Source: Nitrososphaerales archaeon
GTDB taxonomy: Archaea; Thermoproteota; Nitrososphaeria; Nitrososphaerales; Gagatemarchaeaceae
Assembly: GCA_030039515.1 (NCBI GenBank)
Contig: JASHVT010000003.1
Span: 1-7,818 of the forward strand
Length of the DNA: 7,818 bases
Reading direction: 5' to 3'
Made by a program: the position numbers and the translations under genes. Below the pieces are notes generated by a model. It was not told the DNA's origin. It saw only the letters and a program-made list of their open reading frames with translations, and did not search any database. Below, piece by piece: positions 1-5,143 of this stretch (position 1 is its first letter; each line of letters begins with the position of its first letter).

Positions 1-108
1 AGCGGGACGGAGCCGATAGTGAGGATATTCGTAGAGTCAGACAGCCAGGAGGACGCCGAGCGACTGGTGAGAAAGTACGTCAAGATGGTCAGGGCGGCCT
101 TAACCTAG
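1..108 (+). CDS. Phosphohexomutase (phosphoglucosamine/phosphomannomutase family), C-terminal fragment
   Basis: Only the last 35 codons and the TAG stop (106-108) lie in the window; the gene begins to the left. Frame 1 opens with SGTEPIVRIFVES, the phosphate-binding loop of domain 4 in alpha-D-phosphohexomutases (canonical R-P/T-S-G-T-E-P), followed by the usual amphipathic C-terminal helix (EDAERLVRKYVKMVRAAL). Such enzymes move phosphate between C1 and C6 of a hexose or hexosamine in the cytoplasm, for UDP-GlcNAc or GDP-mannose synthesis. The choice between GlmM, PMM and PGM cannot be made from this fragment. Its stop overlaps the end of the convergent thiL-like gene by 9 bases (100-108). 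A second mutase of the same superfamily lies about 1 kb away on the other strand. Confidence 0.85.
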   Translation, partial: SGTEPIVRIFVESDSQEDAERLVRKYVKMVRAALT

Positions 109-975
109 GTGGGTCCACCCTGCATCCCTGATCTCCTGCCTCTCCTCGCCCGACACCATAACAACGCTTCCCGGCACGCCTGCGACCCTTCCAATCAGCT
201 TCAGCGTGGCGCCCGCTCTGCTGAGAGCTCTCCTAGCGTGTGGGAGCTTCGACCTGGCCAGGGTCGCCACGATGGCGTACTCCTCTCCACCCTCGAGGAC
301 CAGCTCTCTCAGTGGAAGCGAGTTCTGCTTCGCGAACTCTCGCACGCCCTCCCCGGCGGGGAGAGACTCGACTTCGAGTCCCACACCGCTGGCCCTCGCT
401 ATTGTGTGGAGGCTCCTTGAGAGCCCGTCACTCGAGTCCATCGAAGCGGAAAGGAATGGCGCCAGCGCCACGCCTGCTTCGAGGTTGGGGGTCGGTCTGA
501 AGACCCTCCGGACCGCCTCTGAGGCGAACCGCTTCTCAGCCTTCGCCCTCTTCTCAAGTATCCTGAGACCGGCGGGCTCGAAGCCGAAGGGACCGGTCAC
601 GACTATCGCGTCGCCTGGCTTCGCGCCTGACCTCGGCACGATACCGTCTGCGAAGCCTAGCATGGCGCAGTCGATGACCAACTCCTTCGCCTCGTTTGTG
701 TCCCCGCCGATCAGGGCCACCCCCCACTCGCGCTCTGCGTCCCGCAGCCCCATGCCCAACTCTCTGACCTGCCGCATGCTGGTCCCTCTCCTCAGCCCGA
801 GCGAAATCATGAACGAGCCTGGTCTGACGCCCTTCGCGGCGAAGTCGCTGACGCACATGGCCACGGCCTTCCTTGCGGCGTTCCTGTAGCCCATCCCCCC
901 GGGAACGTCCGTCCCTTCGACCAGCATGTCGAGCTTTGCGACGAGGTTCCTTCCAGAGGCCCTGGCCAGTCCCAC
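100..975 (-). CDS. thiL: Thiamine-monophosphate kinase-like protein (ThiL, AIR synthase-related fold); true start probably upstream of 975
   Basis: The family phosphorylates thiamine monophosphate to thiamine diphosphate with ATP, in the cytoplasm. Motifs visible from the GTG at 975 are KLDMLVEGTDVP (residues about 15-26, the family's T-D-mlvEG-hF region), AARKAVAMCVSDFAAKG (33-49, the KA..N.SD.AAMG segment), GGDTNE (90-95), DSSDGL (179-184, Mg/nucleotide site) and GGEEYAIV (229-236, the GGEDYEL motif). The 291 residues are shorter than the usual 310-330. The same frame continues upstream as AIGDDV at 974-990, the metal-binding GDD motif missing from the GTG-started protein, and further as SEIEVIDAIVSIAG, a typical ThiL N-terminus, until a TGA at 1071-1069. 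No ATG, GTG or TTG occurs there, so the real start is non-canonical (for instance ACG at 1059-1057), or the start codon was lost by mutation or sequence error. It follows the upstream mutase on the same strand with essentially no spacer, so translational coupling is likely. The family call is strong; strict TMP kinase activity is inferred. Confidence 0.85.
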   Translation of the reverse strand: MGLARASGRNLVAKLDMLVEGTDVPGGMGYRNAARKAVAMCVSDFAAKGVRPGSFMISLGLRRGTSMRQVRELGMGLRDAEREWGVALIGGDTNEAKELVIDCAMLGFADGIVPRSGAKPGDAIVVTGPFGFEPAGLRILEKRAKAEKRFASEAVRRVFRPTPNLEAGVALAPFLSASMDSSDGLSRSLHTIARASGVGLEVESLPAGEGVREFAKQNSLPLRELVLEGGEEYAIVATLARSKLPHARRALSRAGATLKLIGRVAGVPGSVVMVSGEERQEIRDAGWTHLG

Positions 976-1060
976 GTCGTCTCCAATGGCGGCATGCCCG
1001 TGCGGGGGCCGTCCTGCGATCGAGACTATCGCGTCTATGACCTCGATTTCGCTTGGCGTG

Positions 1061-2398
1061 CTACCCGCTCAGCTCCTTCAGCTCCCTTGCGAATGACTCG
1101 GCGTCGCTTGCCGCTCTCCGCTGCGTCTGGGCCTCGGCAGACACCCTGACGATGTCTTCTGTCCCTGAAGTGCGGACGAGGACCCAGGACCTGCCGCCGG
1201 TCCAGATCTTCAGTCCGTCGGTGGCGTCCGCTTTGGGGTGCCTTCCGAGCATCGCCTTTATGCCCCTCCTGCCCTTTTCTCTTGGAACTGCGACTGCGAC
1301 TCTGGACTGGTGGTACAGAGGGACAGACTGGTAGAGGCGCTCGCCGAGCTTCCTTAGAGACTTGATGGTTACGATGGCTGCGAGCATCGAGTCCCTGCAG
1401 TAGTTGAAGCCGCCGTCGATGAGCCCGCCGCTGCTGCCTTCGCCTCCGAACCGCGCCCCAGACTCGCGCATGAGCGAGACGACGTTCGCCTCGCCCACCT
1501 TTGAGCGGAGGACCTCTGCCCCTGACTTCGCTGCAATGTCGTCAATCGCTTGGGTTGTGTCGACGGAAACGACGACCTTCTTCTCTCCCGACTGCTTCAG
1601 GAGCTCCGACAGCGCGAGGGTAAGCATGAAGTCGCCGGAGCGCTTGTTTCCTTCCGAGTCCACTATGACGAGTCTGTCACCGTCGCAGTCGAACCCGAGA
1701 CCTATCGCACATGCGTTCTCCTTCACCAGCGTCCGGAGGATGCCAAGATCGTCCGAGACGGGGTCCACCTTCCTACTGAAAACACCGCGCGCGTCGTTTA
1801 CAGTGATGGTTTCACATCCGAGCTCCCGAAGTATCTGGGGCGCGTGTGAGATCGCCGACCCCCCTCCGAGGTCGAGGGCCACGCGCACCCCCTCGCAGGA
1901 ACCCGCACCGGCCTGGGAGACCAGATCCTCTGCGTAGCGGGACCTCAGCGAGGGTCTAGTGGATCCCTTCCCGAACTCCTGCGCGGGTAGCTTCGTCCGC
2001 CTGATGACGTCTGCGAACGTCTCCTGGCCGACTCCGAGTCCGTTGACGATGAACTTCAGTCCGTTGAATTCAGGTTCGTTGTGCGAGGCCGTCACCATGA
2101 CGGCGGGTCTTTCCCTCATCCTGCTCTCTCTGAAGAGTGCAGGGGTAGAGATGATCCCATAGTCGACGACGTTGGCGCCTCGCGCCATCATGCTCGCCGT
2201 GACCGCCTTCGCTATTGCAGGCCCTGTCCTCCTGGTGTCCCTGGCCAGCAATACCTCGCCTGCACCAAGACGGACGACGAAGTTCCCAGCGAAGTCCGAC
2301 AGTTCCCTCAATGTGACGTCCTTGTTCAGCACACCCCTTATCCCACTGAGTGAGGCTATCATCCCGCGACTCGCGGTGTTAGGCATTAGACTACACAA
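1061..2398 (-). CDS. Alpha-D-phosphohexomutase (phosphoglucosamine mutase / phosphomannomutase family)
   Basis: This is a full-length cytoplasmic enzyme interconverting 1- and 6-phosphates of a hexose or hexosamine. From the TTG at 2398, domain marks run in order: SGIRG (18-22, N-terminal substrate loop), TASHN (103-107, with Ser105 the phosphorylated catalytic serine), DCDGDR (237-242, Mg-binding loop), GGEGSSGG (318-325, sugar-binding loop), and RTSGTED (409-415, phosphate-binding loop). The last ends in Asp where the canonical motif has Pro. Length suits archaeal GlmM/PMM. The start is uncertain: TTG 2398 gives 445 residues, but ATG at 2386 lies about 24 bases from a TATA-like box and would be leaderless, and ATG at 2362 (MIASLSGIRG) resembles the usual family N-terminus. 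The stop (1063-1061) is followed directly by the thiL-like frame. It diverges from the 165-residue hypothetical. Substrate specificity cannot be read from the sequence. Confidence 0.93.
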   Translation of the reverse strand: MCSLMPNTASRGMIASLSGIRGVLNKDVTLRELSDFAGNFVVRLGAGEVLLARDTRRTGPAIAKAVTASMMARGANVVDYGIISTPALFRESRMRERPAVMVTASHNEPEFNGLKFIVNGLGVGQETFADVIRRTKLPAQEFGKGSTRPSLRSRYAEDLVSQAGAGSCEGVRVALDLGGGSAISHAPQILRELGCETITVNDARGVFSRKVDPVSDDLGILRTLVKENACAIGLGFDCDGDRLVIVDSEGNKRSGDFMLTLALSELLKQSGEKKVVVSVDTTQAIDDIAAKSGAEVLRSKVGEANVVSLMRESGARFGGEGSSGGLIDGGFNYCRDSMLAAIVTIKSLRKLGERLYQSVPLYHQSRVAVAVPREKGRRGIKAMLGRHPKADATDGLKIWTGGRSWVLVRTSGTEDIVRVSAEAQTQRRAASDAESFARELKELSG

Positions 2399-2403
2399 AG
2401 TAA

Positions 2404-2413
2404 AGGATTATTG
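2404..2413 (-). promoter_or_regulatory. Candidate TATA box for the phosphohexomutase
   Basis: Read on the minus strand, CAATAATCCT is the most AT-rich spot upstream of the mutase. Its AT core is centred about 24 bases from the ATG at 2386, the spacing expected for a leaderless archaeal transcript starting at that ATG. It favours ATG 2386 over TTG 2398. The box is not a strong consensus match. Confidence 0.4.
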
Positions 2414-2447
2414 AGCTTGGTTCTTTTGATTCGGATGCTCCCAGTCC

Positions 2448-2454
2448 GGAGAGG
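2448..2454 (+). promoter_or_regulatory. Shine-Dalgarno-like site deciding a TTG start
   Basis: GGAGAGG ends two bases before the TTG at 2457; counted from GGAG the spacing is 5 bases. An in-frame TGA lies upstream at 2427-2429 and the next in-frame ATG is not until 2580, so this site supports TTG as the start of the hypothetical gene. Confidence 0.5.
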
Positions 2455-2456
2455 AC

Positions 2457-2954
2457 TTGCGAGTTAGAGGGTTCCACGTTCGGCGCACCGTAGGCATAGG
2501 GGAATACAAGCTCACCGACGTCTTCAGCGGTCTCGAGCTCTCTCCCTCTCTTTCCGACGTTTTCGGGACGCGGGTCGAGATGTCGAAGATACTGAGGCAC
2601 CTGAAGCTCAAGGTCGAGCCGCACGACTCGGGGCTCTGGCTTGACAGGGACACCGGCACGATTTGCATCGGCGCCAAGCATCTGACGTCCGCAAAGACCG
2701 ACTTCCTCTATCTTGACGTGGTACACGTCCTGGTCCATGTGCGCCAGTTCCTGGAGGGAAAGGAGCTGTACGACCAGGCGTTCGAGTACGTCGAAAGGCC
2801 CACGGAGGTCGAGGCCTATCGCGCGACGGTGACGGAAGCTAGGCGCGTCGGCATGGAGGAAGACGAGATTCTCAGGTATCTCAGGCTCGACGCGGCCGAC
2901 GACTCGGAGCTAGGGAAGCTGATGGAGAAGATCGGCGTAAGGGCTCGTCGGTAG
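2457..2954 (+). CDS. Conserved archaeal hypothetical protein with a degenerate zincin-like HxxxH segment
   Basis: The 165-residue soluble protein has no signal peptide or membrane segment. The most structured part is residues 86-121: a hydrophobic helix carrying HVLVHVRQ (90-97), then an acidic EGKELYD, then ERPTEVEAYR (113-122). An H-x-x-x-H-x-x-Q helix followed by a downstream E..EAY helix is the layout of small zinc metalloprotease-like proteins (HExxH zincins), but the catalytic Glu of HExxH is Val91 here. It may therefore bind metal without cleaving, or simply be a structural relative. The basic N-terminus (MRVRGFHVRR) could contact nucleic acid, but this is speculation. TTG at 2457 is chosen for its Shine-Dalgarno. 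It is divergent from the mutase and convergent with fumarase, with a 13-base gap. Coding is well supported by high GC at third positions and the absence of a better frame; function is unknown. Confidence 0.8.
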   Translation: MRVRGFHVRRTVGIGEYKLTDVFSGLELSPSLSDVFGTRVEMSKILRHLKLKVEPHDSGLWLDRDTGTICIGAKHLTSAKTDFLYLDVVHVLVHVRQFLEGKELYDQAFEYVERPTEVEAYRATVTEARRVGMEEDEILRYLRLDAADDSELGKLMEKIGVRARR

Positions 2955-2967
2955 CTGCGCCCCTCGA

Positions 2968-4293
2968 TCAGACCTTCCTGGACGGGATGCCTGGCTTCAC
3001 CAGTTCTCGGAGGTCGAGCATCGAGTCGATCTCCTTGGGGGAGTAGCCCAGGCCCTTCAGGGCCGTCCTGATTGACTCGCCCTTCGCCAGCTTCTTTCCC
3101 AGGAGGGAGGCCTTGTCATATCCTATCTTGGGCGAGACCACGGTTATGAGCGCAGGGCTGCTCTCGGCGTATGCGAGCGCCCGCTCTTTGCGCGGGCTGA
3201 CATGATCGATGACCATGGTGGAGAGCCTTCGCATCGCCTCTGAGAGGAGCTTCACCTGCAGGACTATGTTGTAGCCCATGAGCGGGACGCCCATGCTGAG
3301 TTCGAACTCGCCTAGGGTCGCGGCCGACGCGTTCGCGGCGTCGAGGCCGAGGACCTCCGCGCACGCGAGGAGAGTGGACTCGACCGTCACCGGGTTGGTC
3401 TTGCCGGGCATTATGCTGCTTCCTGCCACCTCTTCCTGCGTGGGTATGTCTATCTCTCCGAGTCCTGTCAGAGGGCCCGAGAACATCAGCCTGATGTCCT
3501 GGCAGAGCCGGTAAAGGTCCAGGCTCAGCGTTCTGATCGCCCCGCTCAATGATGAGACGTCGGTCAGCAGCCTCGTCGGTCTGAACTTGTTCCTGGCGCT
3601 TGTGAACTCGATCCCGGATAGCTTGGAAAGCTCTGAGGCCACGAGGGCGCCGAAGCGCGGGTCGGCGTTCAACCCCGTCCCCACGGCCGTGCCACCGATG
3701 GGAAGCTCGTGGAGAAGTCCGACGGTCGACCCGACAAGGTCCTGGTCCCTCCTGAAGGCGTCGGAGAACGCGCCGAACTCCTGTCCCATGGTAACCGGCA
3801 AGGCATCTCTCAGATGCGTGCGACCTGATTTGTACACCTTCGACGTGCGTCGAGCCAGGGCATCCAGGCTTCTGATGAGCGTCTCGATGGCCGGCAGAAG
3901 GTCGCGGGCCGTCGCATACGAGGCAGCCACTCGGACGGCGGTGGGGCCCACGTCATTGGACGACTGGCTCATGTTGACGTGGTCGTTGGGATGGACAGCC
4001 TTCCCCAGCGCAGCCGACGCCAGTTCCGCGAGGAGCTCGTTCGCGTTCATGTTGAGGCCGGTGCCCGACCCCGTCTGGAAGACGTCGACGACGATCGCGG
4101 AGTCGTGCGCCCCTTTCATCAGCTCCTTTGCCTTCGACTGTATAGCTCCCCCGACCTCTGAGTCGAGGAGGCCCAGTTTCACGTTCGACCTCGCGGCGGA
4201 GTACTTTATCGCGCCAAGCGCCCAGATGACCTCACGCTGGAATCTCGTTCCTGTGCTTAGGAAGACCTTCTTAGAACCCTCGACATACTTCAT
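2968..4293 (-). CDS. fumC: Class II fumarate hydratase (aspartase/fumarase superfamily), short N-terminus
   Basis: It catalyses reversible hydration of fumarate to malate in the TCA cycle, as a cytoplasmic homotetramer. Landmarks are TGSGTGLNMN (74-83), HPNDHVNMSQSSND (101-114, holding the B-site His101/Asn103/Asp104 and A-site Ser-Ser-Asn), GRTHLRDA (157-164, His160 the likely catalytic base partner), GGTAVGTGLN (200-209), the superfamily signature GSSIMPGKTNP (291-301, catalytic serine loop with Lys298 and Asn300), and a C-terminal helical KGLGYSPKEIDSMLD. PGK rather than PAK, TGSGT, and a YN after ELSMGVPLMG favour fumarase over aspartase. The ATG at 4293 gives 441 residues, about 25 fewer than E. 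coli FumC: the usual vP..yGaqTqRa..NF segment is absent, and an in-frame TAA at 4323-4321 prevents much extension. It lies 59 bases downstream of the IscA-like gene on the same strand, with its own possible weak promoter. Activity despite the short N-terminus is inferred. Confidence 0.92.
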   Translation of the reverse strand: MKYVEGSKKVFLSTGTRFQREVIWALGAIKYSAARSNVKLGLLDSEVGGAIQSKAKELMKGAHDSAIVVDVFQTGSGTGLNMNANELLAELASAALGKAVHPNDHVNMSQSSNDVGPTAVRVAASYATARDLLPAIETLIRSLDALARRTSKVYKSGRTHLRDALPVTMGQEFGAFSDAFRRDQDLVGSTVGLLHELPIGGTAVGTGLNADPRFGALVASELSKLSGIEFTSARNKFRPTRLLTDVSSLSGAIRTLSLDLYRLCQDIRLMFSGPLTGLGEIDIPTQEEVAGSSIMPGKTNPVTVESTLLACAEVLGLDAANASAATLGEFELSMGVPLMGYNIVLQVKLLSEAMRRLSTMVIDHVSPRKERALAYAESSPALITVVSPKIGYDKASLLGKKLAKGESIRTALKGLGYSPKEIDSMLDLRELVKPGIPSRKV

Positions 4294-4317
4294 GAAGTGT
4301 GCGCGAGGCCGGCACGC

Positions 4318-4328
4318 CTCTTAAGCTC
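4318..4328 (-). promoter_or_regulatory. Possible weak TATA element for fumarase
   Basis: On the minus strand, GAGCTTAAGAG is centred about 30 bases before the fumarase ATG (4293). The gap to the upstream gene is only 59 bases, so fumarase could also be read through from the IscA-like gene. The match to an archaeal TATA box is poor. Confidence 0.25.
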
Positions 4329-4352
4329 TTTCACTGAGAATTTCTGGATGAG

Positions 4353-4709
4353 TCAGTGGCCGCCGCAGCCGCATGCTTCTGCGTGCACGTTCGGGTTGAC
4401 GATCTTGAACCCAGTCCTCTGAAGGCTCTCGACGAAGTCGATCTCCGAACCTCGGAGCATCTCAGACTCGGCCTTCCCGGCCAGGACCCTGAACCCGTCG
4501 ATGTCCTCGACGATGTCGGTGGTCCCGGGCTTCTCTTCCAAGCTGAGCGCGTACCTGTATCCTCCGCTGCAAGCGCAGCCGCCCCCCTGGTAGACCTCTA
4601 TTCTCAGATAGGATCCGCCTGCCTTCTCCGACTCGAGAACCTCACCCAACTTCTCCTTCGCGAGTGGAGTGAACCTGACCAGAGGCTGCAACTGCTGCAT
4701 TTCGAGCAA
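4353..4709 (-). CDS. A-type iron-sulfur carrier protein (IscA/ErpA/HesB family)
   Basis: The family binds an Fe-S cluster or iron and passes it to client apoproteins. The 118-residue protein has the whole fold: VRFTPLAKEKLGEVL (11-25), LRIEVYQGGGC (35-45), YRYALSLEE (51-59), the DG-x-V-L strand (71-76), IDFVESL (90-96), GFKIVNPN (100-107), and the C-terminal CGCG (113-116). The three family cysteines correspond to Cys45, Cys113 and Cys115. The first loop reads GGGCACSGG instead of GGGCSG, giving an additional Cys47. TTG at 4709 is the longest start, but ATG at 4700 (115 residues) fits better, since the TATA box places the transcript start near 4705. The upstream neighbour is a divergent zinc-ribbon gene; downstream is fumarase, a class II type needing no Fe-S cluster, so the pairing is not a client relationship. 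A Rieske protein encoded nearby would be a possible client. Confidence 0.92.
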   Translation of the reverse strand: MLEMQQLQPLVRFTPLAKEKLGEVLESEKAGGSYLRIEVYQGGGCACSGGYRYALSLEEKPGTTDIVEDIDGFRVLAGKAESEMLRGSEIDFVESLQRTGFKIVNPNVHAEACGCGGH

Positions 4710-4725
4710 GTCAGTCCCGCCTTTC

Positions 4726-4737
4726 TATTTAATATTT
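4726..4737. promoter_or_regulatory. Near-symmetric TATA box between divergent genes
   Basis: TATTTAATATTT on the plus strand reads AAATATTAAATA on the minus strand, and is the strongest AT island in this GC-rich window. Its centre is about 31 bases from the ATG at 4700, so it should drive the IscA-like gene with a very short leader. Because it is nearly palindromic it could also fire rightwards, giving a plus-strand start near 4757, just ahead of the GAAA hairpin. The leftward use is the surer one. Confidence 0.65.
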
Positions 4738-4766
4738 CTCAGTGCGCCGGTCAATGCGCGGAGAAG

Positions 4767-4788
4767 TGGAATCGGGAAACCGATTCCA
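4767..4788 (+). repeat. Perfect 9-bp inverted repeat with GAAA tetraloop in the leader of the zinc-ribbon gene
   Basis: Arms TGGAATCGG (4767-4775) and CCGATTCCA (4780-4788) are exact reverse complements around GAAA (4776-4779), a GNRA-type loop on the plus strand. A small second stem, AGCC-ATC-GGCT, follows at 4790-4800. If a rightward transcript starts near 4757, the hairpin would sit close to its 5' end. It could be a leader RNA element, part of a small RNA, or a DNA operator for the divergent promoter. No known RNA family was recognised. Confidence 0.6.
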
Positions 4789-4863
4789 AAGCCATCGGCT
4801 AAGGGCGTGATGCTAAGCAACGCTCTCCGCAATGTGAAGGGCGGTTCGTTCGAGTCCCGACAA

Positions 4864-5067
4864 ATGTTTTTTGGCGAGGGGTGCGAGTCAAGCGTGGTAT
4901 TGGCGGATTATAGATGGTGCGAGAAGTGCATGATGCGCACGGAGCACGAGGCCGTCTCAGACTCGAGGGAGTACAATCCAAGAGGCAGGGGACTGTACAA
5001 GTGCAAGAGGTGCGGCCGGGTCAAGTCCATGCGCCATCTGAGGCCGAGCTCAGAAGTCGGCTACTAG
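4864..5067 (+). CDS. Small zinc-ribbon protein, unknown function
   Basis: From the ATG at 4864 the product is 67 residues with two CxxC knuckles: CEKC (19-22) and CKRC (47-50), separated by 24 residues, followed by the basic stretch GRVKSMRH. This is a classic zinc-ribbon layout and should bind one zinc; YRWCEKCMMRTEH and LYKCKRCGR look like a small archaeal protein family. The frame is open from 4669, but before about 4890 codon use is less GC-biased and the translation looks non-coding. Alternative starts are ATG 4810 (preceded by GGGCGTG), GTG 4894 and TTG 4900; the last two would give a minimal protein of about 55 residues beginning just before the first knuckle, with AAATGTTTTTT at 4862-4872 as a possible TATA element. 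Nucleic-acid or ribosome binding is possible for this class but not demonstrated here. Confidence 0.7.
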   Translation: MFFGEGCESSVVLADYRWCEKCMMRTEHEAVSDSREYNPRGRGLYKCKRCGRVKSMRHLRPSSEVGY

Positions 5068-5086
5068 TTTCGCGAGGCGTCTGACC

Positions 5087-5119
5087 GGTGACGTCCGTGG
5101 AAAGATTCCACGGCTCACC
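5087..5119 (+). repeat. Two-part inverted repeat abutting the permease promoter (candidate operator)
   Basis: CCGTGGAA (5095-5102) and TTCCACGG (5106-5113) are exact complements around AGA. Outside them GGTGA (5087-5091) pairs with TCACC (5115-5119), with a 3/1 internal mismatch. The dyad centre (5104) is about 46 bases upstream of the ATG at 5150 and the right arm ends one base before the TATA box, where a transcription factor could reach TBP/TFB. No T-run follows, so an archaeal terminator for the zinc-ribbon gene is less likely. Confidence 0.6.
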
Positions 5120-5120
5120 A

Positions 5121-5128
5121 TTAAATAT
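5121..5128 (+). promoter_or_regulatory. TATA box of the permease-oxygenase operon
   Basis: TTAAATAT is centred about 25 bases before the ATG at 5150, the usual distance from TATA box to transcription start in archaea. This predicts a leaderless transcript beginning at that ATG rather than at the GTG two codons upstream (5144). Confidence 0.7.
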
Positions 5129-5143
5129 CAATGTCGAGTCGGC

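Noticed and set aside
206..889. 227-codon open frame on the plus strand opposite the thiL-like gene
   Set aside because: It is antisense to a frame with five clear ThiL motifs; its translation is low-complexity Ser/Pro/Ala-rich with no recognisable domain, as expected from the complement of GC-rich coding DNA.
3587..4324. 245-codon plus-strand open frame opposite fumarase
   Set aside because: It lies wholly over the antisense of fumarase, with a Ser/Arg/Pro-rich translation and no motif; it is a codon-bias shadow.
4807..4823. GTGATGC as a C/D box small RNA start
   Set aside because: It is one mismatch from a C box, but no D box (CTGA) or C'/D' pair occurs at suitable spacing.
4830..4862. 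tRNA T-arm-like sequence GGTTCGTTCGAGTCCCGA
   Set aside because: TTCGAGT resembles a T-loop, but the flanking five bases (GTTCG and CCCGA) do not pair and no acceptor, D or anticodon stems can be built around it.
5095..5113. Rho-independent-style terminator after the zinc-ribbon gene
   Set aside because: The stem is good but no T-run follows, and archaeal terminators rely on T-tracts; its position next to a TATA box fits an operator better.
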